DNA of 64,000 nucleotides from Ramlibacter sp. (GCA_019635415.1 JAHBZN010000002.1:1240001-1304000), one strand, 5' to 3'. Positions 17,688 through 29,757 are shown, counted from the first letter of the stretch. The notes: a model not told the origin generated them from the sequence alone. Translations and numbers: made by a program.

Positions 17688-18875
17688 TCAGCCCATCTTG
17701 CAGCCGGCGCCAGAGTCGGCCAGGGCCTTGGCGGCCACGCCGATGACCTTGTTCTCCTTGTTCTCGACCACGCGCAGGTACATGTCCTGGATCGGGTTGT
17801 GCGACTTGCTCATCTTCCACTTGCCGCGCGGGCTGTCGATGGTGGCGCCTTCCATGGCGGCGTACAGGGCCTTCTTGTTGTTGAGGTCGCCCTTGACGGC
17901 GGCCGCGCCCATGGTCAGCAGCAGGCCGGTGTCATAGCCCTGCACGGCGTACACGTCAGGCTGCATCTTGAACTGGGAGGCGTAGGCCGTGCGGAACTGC
18001 TTGTTGCGCGGCGTGTCCAGCGAGTCGCTGTAGTGCATGGTGGTGACGATGCCATCGGCAGCGGGGCCCGCCGCGTCGAGCACACCTTCGGTCAGGAAGC
18101 CCGAGCCGTACAGCGGGATCTTGCCCTTGAGGCCGGCCGCGGCGTAGTCGCGGATGAACTTGGCGGCGCCGCCACCCGCGAAGAAGCAGGCCACGGCGTC
18201 GGGCTTGATGGAGGCGATCTCGGTCAGCAGGGCCTGGAACTCCACGCTGGGGAAGGGCACGGCCAGTTCCTTGACGATGGTGCCGCCGGCCTTGGTGTAG
18301 CTTTCCTTGAAGCCGGCAAAGGCCTCGGCGCCGGCCGAGTAGTTCCAGGTGATCCACACGGCCTTCTTGTGGCCGCGGTCCACCATGGCCTTGCCCAGTG
18401 CCAGCGTGGGCTGGGAGTTGGTGAAGCTGGTGCGGAACACGTTGGGGGCACACAGGGCGCCGGTGGCGGCCAGCACGCCGGCGTTGGGGATCAGGCTGAG
18501 CACGCCGGAGTCGCGGGCCACCTTCTGGATGCCCATCTGCACACCCGAGTGCACCGTGCCGATGATGACGTCGACCTTGTCGCGCTGGACCAGCTTGTTG
18601 GCGTTTTCGACGCCCTTGGACGGTTCGGACTCGTCGTCCACCTTGAACCACTCGATCTCGCGGCCACCGAGCTTGCCGCCCTTTTCGTCGATGGCCATGC
18701 GCACGCCATTTTCAATGGCCACGCCGAGCTGGGCGTAGGTGCCGGTGTACGGCAGCATGAAGCCCACGCGGACCTTGCCGCTCTGGGCGCGGACGATCTG
18801 GGGCAACAGCAAACCGGTGGATGCGGCACCCACGATGGCGGCGCTGCGGGTGAGGACGAGGCGGCGAGTGGTCAT
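17688..18875 (-). CDS. ABC transporter periplasmic substrate-binding protein (Leu/Ile/Val-type fold)
   Basis: A 395-residue periplasmic binding protein of the LivJ/LivK type I fold. The N terminus MTTRRLVLTRSAAIVGAAST carries a twin-Arg-like start and signal peptide, cut near VRAQ (about residues 29-32). The body opens with VRVGFMLPYTGTYAQLGVAIENG, typical of the family, and contains VDVIIGTVHSGVQMGIQ. It is the first gene of the transporter operon and has its own likely promoter. A neighbouring benzoate-CoA ligase and box genes make benzoate or a related acid the best substrate guess. Confidence 0.88.
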   Translation of the reverse strand: MTTRRLVLTRSAAIVGAASTGLLLPQIVRAQSGKVRVGFMLPYTGTYAQLGVAIENGVRMAIDEKGGKLGGREIEWFKVDDESEPSKGVENANKLVQRDKVDVIIGTVHSGVQMGIQKVARDSGVLSLIPNAGVLAATGALCAPNVFRTSFTNSQPTLALGKAMVDRGHKKAVWITWNYSAGAEAFAGFKESYTKAGGTIVKELAVPFPSVEFQALLTEIASIKPDAVACFFAGGGAAKFIRDYAAAGLKGKIPLYGSGFLTEGVLDAAGPAADGIVTTMHYSDSLDTPRNKQFRTAYASQFKMQPDVYAVQGYDTGLLLTMGAAAVKGDLNNKKALYAAMEGATIDSPRGKWKMSKSHNPIQDMYLRVVENKENKVIGVAAKALADSGAGCKMG

Positions 18876-18903
18876 GAAAGCTCCTTTTGTTTAGGCTTAA
18901 AGT

Positions 18904-18932
18904 AATTTAACCCATGTTGCGGGATTTGTGAA
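18904..18932 (-). promoter_or_regulatory. candidate promoter of the ABC transporter operon
   Basis: On the minus strand, TTCACA (18932-18927) is followed after 17 bases by TAAATT (18909-18904), a fair sigma-70 match. It is about 30 bases upstream of the binding-protein start and its AAAGGAG ribosome binding site. It lies in the 77-base gap after the benzoate-CoA ligase gene. Confidence 0.4.
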
Positions 18933-18952
18933 CCTTGGATTACCCGAAGGCA

Positions 18953-20521
<1,569 letters not shown>

Positions 20522-20534
20522 CGGGTCTCCATCT

Positions 20535-20580
20535 GCTATGGTTCTTATAGCGGCTCGTGGCCGAACCGCGGGGGCTGCAG
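20535..20580 (-). repeat. 46-bp dispersed repeat, copy G (intergenic)
   Basis: Read on the minus strand it begins CTGCAGCCCCCGCGGTTCGG and ends AACCATAGC, exactly 46 bases. It fills most of the 70-base gap between the flavodoxin stop and the bclA start and ends 13 bases before the bclA start codon, so it is part of the bclA leader. Confidence 0.7.
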
Positions 20581-20591
20581 GCTGATTTGTC

Positions 20592-21053
20592 TCAGGTCGC
20601 GGGGGCCAGCGCGAGGGCCAGCCATTCGCGGCACCAGGCGGTGCCCAGTTCTTCGGGCAGGGTGCCGGCGCTGGCGTTGTGGCACCAGACCTCGCCAATG
20701 CGCTGTGCGCCCAGGCCCTGCAGCCGCTCGTCGAACTTCTTGCCGCCAAAGCAGAAGGTCTGCTGGTAGGTGCTGTCGCCCAGCGCGATCACGCCATAGC
20801 GCACATGGCCCAGGTACTTGGGTGCGGTGTCGAGCGAGTCATAGAGGTGGCGGGCGTTGTCGGGCACGTCGCCCGAGCCGTAGGTGGACGAGCAGATGAG
20901 ATAAAGTGCATCTTCATCAAAGACGCTGATGTCCAGGCCATCCATCAGCTGAACCTCGATCTCTTCCACGAGATCGGCGCAATCCATCTGGATGGCCTGC
21001 GCCACATAGTCGGCCGTGCTGGTCATGGTTCCAACGAGAATTTTGAGCTTCAT
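20592..21053 (-). CDS. flavodoxin-family protein
   Basis: A 153-residue short-chain flavodoxin of the MioC/nitric-oxide-reductase-like type. The FMN phosphate loop is [12 protein letters not shown] (about residues 8-19), a flavin-contact loop is [13 protein letters not shown], and a later loop is [20 protein letters not shown]. It is a one- or two-electron carrier in the cytoplasm. It is the first gene on the minus strand at the box divergent promoter, directly upstream of bclA. It could serve the BoxB epoxidase or simply be co-regulated; the sequence does not decide this. Confidence 0.85.
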   Translation of the reverse strand: MKLKILVGTMTSTADYVAQAIQMDCADLVEEIEVQLMDGLDISVFDEDALYLICSSTYGSGDVPDNARHLYDSLDTAPKYLGHVRYGVIALGDSTYQQTFCFGGKKFDERLQGLGAQRIGEVWCHNASAGTLPEELGTAWCREWLALALAPAT

Positions 21054-21074
21054 GGGCAGGGTCTCCGGCTAATA

Positions 21075-21120
21075 TGCAATAAACTGCTTGACAGTCGATT
21101 GATAGGAAGTATACTGCAAT
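21075..21120. promoter_or_regulatory. divergent promoter with TGCA boxes (BoxR control region)
   Basis: On the plus strand there is TTGACA (21088-21093), a 16-base spacer and TATACT (21110-21115), close to the sigma-70 consensus and directed at boxR. The -10 lies in the palindrome AGTATACT (21108-21115), so TATACT also reads on the minus strand, with TTGCGC 16 bases upstream, directed at the flavodoxin-bclA unit. TGCAAT occurs at 21075-21080, just before the -35, and again at 21115-21120, over the end of the -10. Operators of the related BzdR/BoxR regulators contain TGCA, so these are good binding-site candidates. Confidence 0.65.
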
Positions 21121-21161
21121 CTTGATTTAGCGCAAATGATTTCTAAAAAAACAGGTGTCTG

Positions 21162-22072
21162 ATGCAAGTCATGTCTGAAAACGAAGCCAGGGCCACGCTC
21201 GCCGAGCTGGGTGCGCGGGTGCGTGCCTGGCGGGCCCGCCGCGGCATGACGCGCAAGGCCCTGGCCACCGACTCCGGCCTGAGCGAGCGCTTTCTGGCCG
21301 ACGTGGAGAGCGGCAAGGGCAACGTCTCGATCAACTCGCTGGAACTGGCGGCACGCGCGCTGAACATTTCCATTCTGGAACTGCTGCAGGACGCCCCGCG
21401 CCCCGCACTGGCCCGCGTGCACGGCCTGCTGGCCCGGCTGGACGACAGCCAGCTCGATACCGCCTACAGCCTGCTGGGCACCAGTTTTGGGCTGAGCGAC
21501 GCGCTGGGCCGCGAAAAGCGCGTGGCGCTGATCGGCCTGCGCGGTGCTGGCAAGACCACCCTGGGCGAGCAACTGGCCGAGCAGCGCGGCGTGCCGTTCG
21601 TGGAGCTGGACCGGCAGATCGAGCGCGAGGCGGGCACCAGCATGAACGAGATCCTGCTGCTGCACGGGCAGGCTGGTTACCGCCGGTATGAGCGCCGCGC
21701 GCTGCTGCGCATTGCCGAGGACCACCCCGACGGCGTGGTCATGACCACCGGCGGCAGCATCGTGAGCGAGCGCGAGACCTTCGATCTGCTGCAAAGCCAC
21801 TTCTGGTGCGTCTGGCTCAAGGCCAGTCCCGAGGAGCACATGAGCCGCGTCGTGGCCCAGGGCGACATGCGCCCGTTCGATGCCGGCGACAACGCCAAGG
21901 GCGGCGCCACGAGCGAGGCGCTGGACGACATCCGCCGCATCCTGGCCAGCCGCGAAGCCCTTTATGCCCGTGCCGACGCGGTGGTGGACACCGCCGCGCG
22001 CACGGTGAAGCAATCACTCAAGGACCTGGAACGCGCCGTTGCGTCCAATCCATCCCCCAAGGAGACCCCCCG

Positions 22073-22076
<4 letters not shown>
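21162..22076 (+). CDS. boxR: BoxR, benzoyl-CoA-responsive repressor (HTH + shikimate-kinase-like)
   Basis: A 304-residue regulator of the BzdR/BoxR family. An N-terminal XRE-type helix-turn-helix (about residues 14-75: RVRAWRARRGMTRKALA, GLSERFLADVESGKGNVSI) is joined by a linker to a shikimate-kinase-like domain with P-loop GLRGAGKTT (residues 125-133). Family members bind benzoyl-CoA in this domain and then leave the DNA, so box genes are induced by the pathway intermediate. ATG at 21162 has an AGGTG sequence 4 bases upstream; ATG at 21171 is an alternative. It overlaps boxC by 4 bases. Confidence 0.93.
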
Positions 22077-23764
<1,688 letters not shown>

Positions 23765-23774
23765 AGGAAACCCC

Positions 23775-25199
23775 ATGAGCACGATCGACCTGCAAGCCCT
23801 GATCCCCAACAACGTCAACCTGGGCGAGAACCGCCAGCTCCAGCGCGCGCTGGAGCACTGGCAGCCCGCCTTCCTGAACTGGTGGGACGAAATGGGCCCG
23901 AGCGACTTCAAGGCCAACGAGGTCTACCTGCGCACCGCCGTCGGCGTGGACGCGCAGGGCTGGGCCAGCTACGGCTACACCCCCATGCCCGACTACCGCT
24001 GGGGCATCTTCATGGCCGACAAGGAAGAGGGCCGCAAGATCGGCTTTGGCGACCACATGGGCGAGGACGTCTGGCAGGACGTGCCCGGTGAATACCGCAG
24101 CACCTTCCGCCGCCTGATCGTGACGCAGGGCGACACCGAACCCGCCTCGGTCGAGCAGCAGCGCCTGCTGGGCCACACGGCGCCCTCGCTGTACGACCTG
24201 CGCAACCTGTTCCAGGTGAACGTGGAGGAAGGCCGCCACCTGTGGGCCATGGTCTACCTGCTGCACGCCCATTTCGGCCGCGATGGCCGCGAGGAGGCCG
24301 AGGAACTGCTGATGCGCCACAGCGGCGACGCCGACAAGCCGCGCATCCTGGGCACCTTCAACGAGCCCATGGACAACTGGCTGAGCTTCTTCATGTTCAC
24401 GTATTTCACGGACCGCGACGGCAAGTTCCAGCTCAAGAGCTTTGCCGAAAGCGCGTTCGATCCGCTGGCCCGCACCACGCGCTTCATGCTGACGGAAGAG
24501 GCGCATCACATGTTCGTGGGCGAAACCGGCGTGGGACGCGTCATCAAGCGCACGCTGGAGGTGATGAAGGAACTGGACACCGACGACGTGGCCACCCTGC
24601 GCAAGGCCGGCGTGATCGACCTGCCGACCATCCAGAAGTTCATGAACTTCTGGTTCACCAGTTCGCTGGACCTGTTCGGCTCCGAAGCCTCGAGCAATGC
24701 CGCCAACTATTTCAGCAACGGCATCAAGGGGCGGCCGGACGAAGCCAAGTTTGCCGATCACGTGGAGCTGGAGTCCGAGATGGTCATCCAGGTGCCCGAC
24801 GGCAAGGGCGGCGTGAAGAACGAGACCGTGTCCACCCGCAATGGCATGAACGAGATCACGCGCCTGGAGTACGTGAAGGACTGCAACGTGGGCGTGACGC
24901 GCTGGAACATGGCGATCAAGCGCGCCGGCGTGGACTTTGAACTCAAGCTGCCGTCCACGCGCTTCCGCCGCGAAGTGGGTGTGTGGGCCGGCGTACCGAC
25001 CGACCCGCAAGGCAACCCTGTCACCGCGGCCGAGTTCGAGGCGAAGAAGAACGACTGGCTGCCGACCGAGGACGACATCCGCTTCGTCAAGAGCCTGATG
25101 AACCGGGTGACCGAGCCCGGAAAGATGGCCGCCTGGATTGCGCCGCCGGACCGCGGCATCAATGCCAACCCGGTCGAATACGAGTACGTGAAGCTCTGA
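23775..25199 (+). CDS. boxB: BoxB, benzoyl-CoA 2,3-epoxidase oxygenase subunit
   Basis: A 474-residue diiron epoxidase subunit that forms 2,3-epoxybenzoyl-CoA from benzoyl-CoA and O2. The start IPNNVNLGENRQLQRALEHW and the segment RHLWAMVYLLHAHFGRDGRE match BoxB. Metal-ligand candidates are the Glu/His set VNVEEGRHLW and MLTEEAHHMFVGE (ExxH patterns). It begins 10 bases after boxC with AAGGAAACC as ribosome binding site. It needs reductase BoxA for electrons, and no boxA is adjacent: the next gene is convergent. Confidence 0.95.
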   Translation: MSTIDLQALIPNNVNLGENRQLQRALEHWQPAFLNWWDEMGPSDFKANEVYLRTAVGVDAQGWASYGYTPMPDYRWGIFMADKEEGRKIGFGDHMGEDVWQDVPGEYRSTFRRLIVTQGDTEPASVEQQRLLGHTAPSLYDLRNLFQVNVEEGRHLWAMVYLLHAHFGRDGREEAEELLMRHSGDADKPRILGTFNEPMDNWLSFFMFTYFTDRDGKFQLKSFAESAFDPLARTTRFMLTEEAHHMFVGETGVGRVIKRTLEVMKELDTDDVATLRKAGVIDLPTIQKFMNFWFTSSLDLFGSEASSNAANYFSNGIKGRPDEAKFADHVELESEMVIQVPDGKGGVKNETVSTRNGMNEITRLEYVKDCNVGVTRWNMAIKRAGVDFELKLPSTRFRREVGVWAGVPTDPQGNPVTAAEFEAKKNDWLPTEDDIRFVKSLMNRVTEPGKMAAWIAPPDRGINANPVEYEYVKL

Positions 25200-25595
25200 T
25201 CAGCCGAGCGCTGCGCCGCGCTCGGCCAGCAGCTCCCTGAGCAGCGAGCGGTGGCAGCGCGCCTCGTTCTCGCAGTAGCAGCCCACCGAGAAGCTCGTGC
25301 CGTGCGACAGCGCGGCCAGCAGGTCGAGGCTGCGGCTGGCATCGGACTCGGCCATTTCGCTGCGGTACTTCCGGCGAAAGGCCGCCCAGTCCCGATCTGA
25401 GCCGCTGGCCTGGGCTGCCTGGCCGAGCTGCATGGTGTCCGCGCTGGGCGCGAGGTTGGGGTACCACACGTCGTACCAGTCCTGTCGCGCGAATTCTGTT
25501 TTGGGCACGCCTCGCGGCGGGCGACGCACGGTGCCGATGCGCAGGCCCTCGTCAGGGGCGCGCGCGGTGCCCAGCCGGACTGTCCGGATCGTCAT
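25200..25595 (-). CDS. DUF488 family protein
   Basis: A 131-residue member of the DUF488 family. It has the N-terminal IRTVRLGTARAPDEGLRIGT, a central PSADTMQLGQAA region, and the C-terminal CYCENEARCHRSLLRELL, which is the conserved CxCxxxxxCHR-like motif. The cysteines may bind a metal; the function is unknown. Its stop abuts the boxB stop with no gap. Its start overlaps the stop of the next upstream gene by 4 bases. Confidence 0.8.
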   Translation of the reverse strand: MTIRTVRLGTARAPDEGLRIGTVRRPPRGVPKTEFARQDWYDVWYPNLAPSADTMQLGQAAQASGSDRDWAAFRRKYRSEMAESDASRSLDLLAALSHGTSFSVGCYCENEARCHRSLLRELLAERGAALG

Positions 25596-26125
25596 GGGGT
25601 GCTCCTTTTCTCCAGAACCATCACATCCACACCGAGGCTGGCGGACGGGAACCGGATGCGAAACAGCCGCCGGCCCTGGTGCAGTACGAAGAAGATGTCG
25701 TCGGCGTCCTCGCAGCCCTCGCCACGGATGCGGGTGCGCCGGTAGCGTTGCGGCGAAAGTTCGGCCAGCAGGTTTGCGGCAGTATCAAACTCAGCCGCCA
25801 ATCCCACGAGCTGCGCGGGCTGCGTGCCGGCGGGCCAGTGGGCGGTGCTCATTTGCCAGGCCCTGAGTTCGGCCAGCTGGCCAGTGATGTCGGCCGCCGC
25901 GACAGGGCCGTCGTACACCAGGGCACAGGCCTGCCCGTCCTGCTCCAGCACCGTGCGGCCGGCGCGCTGCGCGATGCGCAGAACCCGCGCCGGGCGCTGC
26001 TGGCTGCCCTGCACCGTGGCCCAGTCGCCGAGCCAGGCGGGGTTCAGGGCCTGGGCGTGACCCGGCGCGGGGGCCAGCAGGGTGGCCAGCGCGAGCAGGG
26101 CGGTGCCCCGTACCGCGGCGTTCAT
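25592..26125 (-). CDS. secreted hypothetical protein, 177 aa
   Basis: A 177-residue protein with a Sec signal peptide (MNAAVRGTALLALATLLAPAPGHAQ, cut near residue 25). I do not recognise a family. The mature part contains two cysteines (QACALV and GEGCEDADD) that could form one disulfide, and a beta-rich pattern ending FRIRFPSASLGVDVMVLEKR. It overlaps both neighbours by 4 bases, so it is translated with the PhoX-type phosphatase upstream and DUF488 downstream. A periplasmic location is inferred. Confidence 0.65.
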   Translation of the reverse strand: MNAAVRGTALLALATLLAPAPGHAQALNPAWLGDWATVQGSQQRPARVLRIAQRAGRTVLEQDGQACALVYDGPVAAADITGQLAELRAWQMSTAHWPAGTQPAQLVGLAAEFDTAANLLAELSPQRYRRTRIRGEGCEDADDIFFVLHQGRRLFRIRFPSASLGVDVMVLEKRSTP

Positions 26126-27972
26126 GTGCCCACCACGCCGCCATCGCGGCGGCGCACCACCACGGTGGCCGACCGCGGTGGCGTGTGGCCACCGTCAGGC
26201 CAGTGGCCCTGGCTGCCGCCGTCGTCACGTGTTTCGCCAGGATGCTGGATGTTGACGAACAGGGTGCGCCGGTCGGGCGTGACCACGCAGCCCGTGACCT
26301 CGCAACCGCGCGGCCCGGTGAGGAAACGCTTGATCCGGCCGGTGGCGGGATCGGCGCACAGCATCTGGTTGTTGCCCAGTGCGGCCATGTCGCCGTGGTG
26401 CATGGCCGGGCCCGACACGTCGGTCTGGATCCACAGCAAGCCACCGCTGTCGAAGTGCAGGCCATCGGGGGAACCGAAGGCGTCGGCACCCGGCGCCGGG
26501 TAGCGGGTGCCTGCGCCGGGCACGGCCGGGTCACCCGCGAGCGCGAACAGGTCCCACTCGAACTGCGCGGCCGCGGCGTCGCCGCCCGCCTCGCGCCAGC
26601 GCAGGATGTGTCCGTAGCGGTTGCGCGCGCGCGGGTTGGCCGCGTCCACGGGGGGCTTGCCGGGCTCGCCACGCTGGCTGTTGTTGGTCAGCGTCACATA
26701 GACCTCGCCGGTGCCCGGGTGCACCGCGATCCACTCGGGGCGGTCCATCGGGGTGGCGCCCACCGCATCGGCGGCGCTGCGCGCGTCGATCAGCACGTCG
26801 GCCTGGGAAGCAAAGCCGGCGGCTGGCTCCAGGCCAGCGCGGCCCACCGACAGCTCCAGCCACTGGCCGCGGCCCGCCTCATCGAAGCGCGCCACGTACA
26901 GGGTGCCGTGGTCCAGCAGGTCACGGTTGGCGGCATAGCCGCCGGGCCGTATCGGATCGCGGCTCACGAACTTGTAGATGTACTCGAAGCGCGCGTCGTC
27001 ACCCATGTACACGGCCACGCGGCCGTCGCGTGTGCGGGTGCAGGTGGCGCTTTCCTGGGCCTTGCGGCCCAGTGCCGTGCGCTTGACGGGCGTGGCCGTC
27101 GGGTCCATCGGGTCGATCTCGACGACCCAGCCAAAGCGGTGCGCCTCATTGGGGTGCTGCGTGACATTGAAGCGCGCGTCGTGCCGCCACCAGTCGATCC
27201 ACTGGCCGCCGGGGCCCACGCCGTAGCGGCGCAGCGACCGTGGGTGGTCTGCGCCGGGCCGGCCCGGTCCACCGAAGTAGCCATGGACGTTTTCCTCGCA
27301 GGTCAGATAGGTGCCCCAGGGCGTGACGCCCATGGCGCAGTTGGCAAAGGTGCCCAGCACCTGGTCACCCGCGGGGTTGGCGGCGGTGCGCATGGCCGGG
27401 GCACCCGCGGCCGGGCCGCTGATCCGCATGGGTGTGTTGCCATGGATGCGCCGCGCGTAGCGCGAGGGGCGCACCTGTTCCCAACCCGCCGGCCCCAGCA
27501 CCACCTCGATGACCGACACCCCCATGGCGTGCTGTGACTTGCGCGTGGTCTCCAGTGAGCGCGAGACTCCGGCGGGGTGCAGCAGCCCCTCGTCGGTGTA
27601 CTCGTGGTTCAGCACCAGCAGGCCGCGCCGGCTGTCGCGGCCCAGCGGGAAGAAGTGCATGCCGTCGTGGTGCATGCCGGCCTGCATGGCTTGATCGGCG
27701 GCGCTGGCCGAGCCATCGGCCCGCCAGGGTGGCACGGCCCCGGCCAGGCCGGTGGGCTCCCCCCAGCGGTAGAGCACCCGGGCTTCGTATTCCGGCGGCA
27801 CCCGCAGCGTGTCGTCGGCGGCGGGCGGCACGGCGGTGAAGCCCAGGGGCGGCGGGCCGCCGGCCGCGGCGGGCAGGGCGCAGCCGCTGGCCAGCAGCGC
27901 CACCACGGCGGCCGCGCCGGATTGCAGGACGAAACGGCGGTCGGGCTTTTGGGGCAGGTCGGTCTGGGTCAT
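26122..27972 (-). CDS. PhoX-family alkaline phosphatase-like protein (DUF839)
   Basis: A 616-residue protein of the PhoX/DUF839 family, Ca/Fe-dependent periplasmic phosphatases exported by Tat. The N terminus has DRRFVLQSGAAAVVALL, a Tat-type signal, running into LLASGC, a possible lipobox. Landmarks are LVLNHEYTDEGLLHPAG, GTFANCAMGVTPWGTYLTCEEN, HRFGWVVEIDP and MGDDARFEYIYKF. ATG at 27972 is preferred to a TTG two codons earlier. It heads a three-gene coupled unit. The phosphate regulon link is family knowledge only; I saw no Pho box. Confidence 0.85.
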   Translation of the reverse strand: MTQTDLPQKPDRRFVLQSGAAAVVALLASGCALPAAAGGPPPLGFTAVPPAADDTLRVPPEYEARVLYRWGEPTGLAGAVPPWRADGSASAADQAMQAGMHHDGMHFFPLGRDSRRGLLVLNHEYTDEGLLHPAGVSRSLETTRKSQHAMGVSVIEVVLGPAGWEQVRPSRYARRIHGNTPMRISGPAAGAPAMRTAANPAGDQVLGTFANCAMGVTPWGTYLTCEENVHGYFGGPGRPGADHPRSLRRYGVGPGGQWIDWWRHDARFNVTQHPNEAHRFGWVVEIDPMDPTATPVKRTALGRKAQESATCTRTRDGRVAVYMGDDARFEYIYKFVSRDPIRPGGYAANRDLLDHGTLYVARFDEAGRGQWLELSVGRAGLEPAAGFASQADVLIDARSAADAVGATPMDRPEWIAVHPGTGEVYVTLTNNSQRGEPGKPPVDAANPRARNRYGHILRWREAGGDAAAAQFEWDLFALAGDPAVPGAGTRYPAPGADAFGSPDGLHFDSGGLLWIQTDVSGPAMHHGDMAALGNNQMLCADPATGRIKRFLTGPRGCEVTGCVVTPDRRTLFVNIQHPGETRDDGGSQGHWPDGGHTPPRSATVVVRRRDGGVVGT

Positions 27973-27994
27973 GGGCAAGCTAGAATAGCGGGCT

Positions 27995-28071
<77 letters not shown>

Positions 28072-28080
28072 TTCATAATG

Positions 28081-28106
28081 AAAAGGCCCGCACCCGCGGG
28101 CCTTTT
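28081..28106 (+). terminator. intrinsic terminator after tRNA-Pro
   Basis: A perfect 11-bp stem, AAAAGGCCCGC (28081-28091) with GCGGGCCTTTT (28096-28106), and loop ACCC. It is symmetric, with A-run and T-run, and lies between the two tRNA genes. The Arg gene may therefore have its own promoter or depend on read-through. Confidence 0.75.
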
Positions 28107-28132
28107 GTCCATGGACCTGTGGGTCCGTCTAC

Positions 28133-28209
28133 CTGCCCGTAGCTCAGTTGGATAGAGCAACAGCCTTCTAAGCTGTGGGTCGGGGGTTCGATCCCCTCCG
28201 GGCAGGCCA
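28133..28209 (+). tRNA. tRNA-Arg (anticodon TCT)
   Basis: A 77-base cloverleaf: acceptor CTGCCCG pairs with CGGGCAG, discriminator G, encoded CCA. The anticodon stem ACAGC/GCTGT encloses loop CTTCTAA, so the anticodon is TCT. The T-loop is TTCGATC. Confidence 0.97.
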
Positions 28210-28228
28210 TCGATGGATCACCGCGGCT

Positions 28229-28921
28229 TCAGCGCTTCTGGTACTGCGCCTTGCCGAACAGGGTTTCGCGGGCCTTGTCGTCGGTCAGGGGCTTGCGCAG
28301 GTCGGCCAGCACCTGGACGCCGCGCTGCACGGCCGGGCGCCCGGCGATCTGGTGGAACCATTTTTCGAGGTGCGGATAGTCCGACAGCACGATGCCCTGG
28401 TTCTGCCAGCTTCGCAGCCACGGAAAGGTGGCGATGTCGGCGATCGAATAGGTGTCGCCTGCCAGGAAGGGGCTGCGCGACAACTGCTTGTCGATCACGC
28501 CATACAGGCGCTTGGCTTCGTTGCTGTAGCGGTCGATGGCGTAGGGGATCTTCTCGGGTGCGTACAGCCTGAAATGGTGGGCCTGTCCCAGCATGGGGCC
28601 GACGCCGCCCATCTGGAACATCAGCCACTGCAGCACTTCGTATCGGGCGCGGTCACCTTCGGGCAGGAACCGGCCGGTCTTGGCCGCCAGGTACAGCAGG
28701 ATGGCGCCGGATTCGAATAATGAAATGGGCTTACCGTCGGGGCCTTGCGGGTCCACCATCGCGGGAATCTTGTTGTTGGGGCTGATGGCCAGGAAGTCGG
28801 GCTTGAACTGGTCACCGGTGGCGATATTCACCGGAATGGCGCGCCAGGGCAGACCGCATTCCTCCAGCATGATGTGAACTTTGTGGCCGTTCGGCGTGGC
28901 CCATGAGTAAACGTCGATCAT
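28229..28921 (-). CDS. glutathione S-transferase family protein (YfcG/Ure2-like)
   Basis: A 230-residue GST-fold enzyme. The thioredoxin-like N-terminal domain begins MIDVYSWATPNGHKVHIMLEE and contains NNKIPAMVDPQG and LFESGAILLYLA (glutathione-binding Glu-Ser). The all-helical C-terminal domain has GDTYSIADIATFPW. This layout matches the nu-class YfcG/YghU group with disulfide-bond reductase activity. It stands alone on the minus strand between the tRNAs and a divergent hypothetical gene. Confidence 0.88.
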   Translation of the reverse strand: MIDVYSWATPNGHKVHIMLEECGLPWRAIPVNIATGDQFKPDFLAISPNNKIPAMVDPQGPDGKPISLFESGAILLYLAAKTGRFLPEGDRARYEVLQWLMFQMGGVGPMLGQAHHFRLYAPEKIPYAIDRYSNEAKRLYGVIDKQLSRSPFLAGDTYSIADIATFPWLRSWQNQGIVLSDYPHLEKWFHQIAGRPAVQRGVQVLADLRKPLTDDKARETLFGKAQYQKR

Positions 28922-28980
28922 TGGTCACCCCTTTTTCGCGTTTGATTGAATAATGCGACTTTAGGGGAAACCACCGCGCC

Positions 28981-29673
28981 ATGTTTGACCGCATCAAGAA
29001 GGCATTTTCCAAGGAGGCCAAGGACACCTTCTCGCCCAGCTCGCAGCTGGCGGGCAACCAGGTGTCGGAATGGGCGGGCACGCAGGGCCTGGGCTACAGC
29101 GAGCAGGGCTCGGGCAAGGGGTTTTCGCTCGAAGGCAAGGTGAGCGGCAAGCGCTGGCGCATGGAAGTGGGCCGCCCCTCGCGCAATTTCATCCGGGGTG
29201 AGGAGCTTCGCGCGCGCGCGGAGTTGGGCATCAACGAAGACGCCGCGGTGCTCATCATGAACCGCCCCCTGAAGGAAGCGCTGGAGAAAAAGGCCTATTC
29301 GATCTATACCGACAGCCTTCAGACCACAGCTGACCCCAATCTGCCCGAGGAAATGCGCTGGCTGGCCATGTACGAAGAGGTGGGCTGGGACAGCCTGCCG
29401 CGGCCGTTCTGGGAGCGTTACTCGATCCTGGCCGACGCGCGCGAGAATGCGCTGGCCTTTGTGGACACGGGGCTGGCCGATCTCCTCATGGGATGGCCTG
29501 AACCCGGGCCGTCCGAGGAGGTGCCGTTCATGCTCATGCTGCTGCGGGGCAAGGCCTACCTGCGCATGGAGTATGCCCCTTCGGACATGCCGACGCTGCA
29601 GCACGCCTCGGCCATCTTCACCAGCGCCTGTGAGTCGGCGATAGGTGGCCTGTCGACCGACATTTCCCTCTGA
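28981..29673 (+). CDS. conserved hypothetical protein, 230 aa
   Basis: A 230-residue protein starting MFDRIKKAFSKEAKDTFSPS. No signal peptide or membrane helix is seen; the N-terminal 10 residues are basic and amphipathic. The central part (GKGFSLEGKVSGKRWRMEVG) looks beta-rich and the C-terminal part helical. I do not recognise a named family. It is divergent from the GST gene and followed by a copy of the 46-bp repeat. Confidence 0.65.
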   Translation: MFDRIKKAFSKEAKDTFSPSSQLAGNQVSEWAGTQGLGYSEQGSGKGFSLEGKVSGKRWRMEVGRPSRNFIRGEELRARAELGINEDAAVLIMNRPLKEALEKKAYSIYTDSLQTTADPNLPEEMRWLAMYEEVGWDSLPRPFWERYSILADARENALAFVDTGLADLLMGWPEPGPSEEVPFMLMLLRGKAYLRMEYAPSDMPTLQHASAIFTSACESAIGGLSTDISL

Positions 29674-29690
29674 TTCTGAGCCTCAGCAGG

Positions 29691-29736
29691 CTGTAGCCCA
29701 TGACTGGCGGCCACAGTCTGCTAGCAAAAGCGTAGC
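29691..29736 (+). repeat. 46-bp dispersed repeat, copy D (intergenic)
   Basis: The copy reads CTGTAGCCCATGACTGGCGG, continues CCACAGTCTGCTAGCAAAAG and ends CGTAGC, exactly 46 bases. It lies in the 84-base gap between two convergent genes, the hypothetical protein and the acyl-CoA dehydrogenase. Confidence 0.75.
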
Positions 29737-29757
29737 AAACGTGGCCGTCCGGCAGGG

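Noticed and set aside
25204..25225. Inverted repeat CCGAGCGC / GCGCTCGG at the boxB-DUF488 junction as a terminator
   Set aside because: It lies inside the DUF488 coding end and has no T-run in either direction, so it is a weak candidate only.
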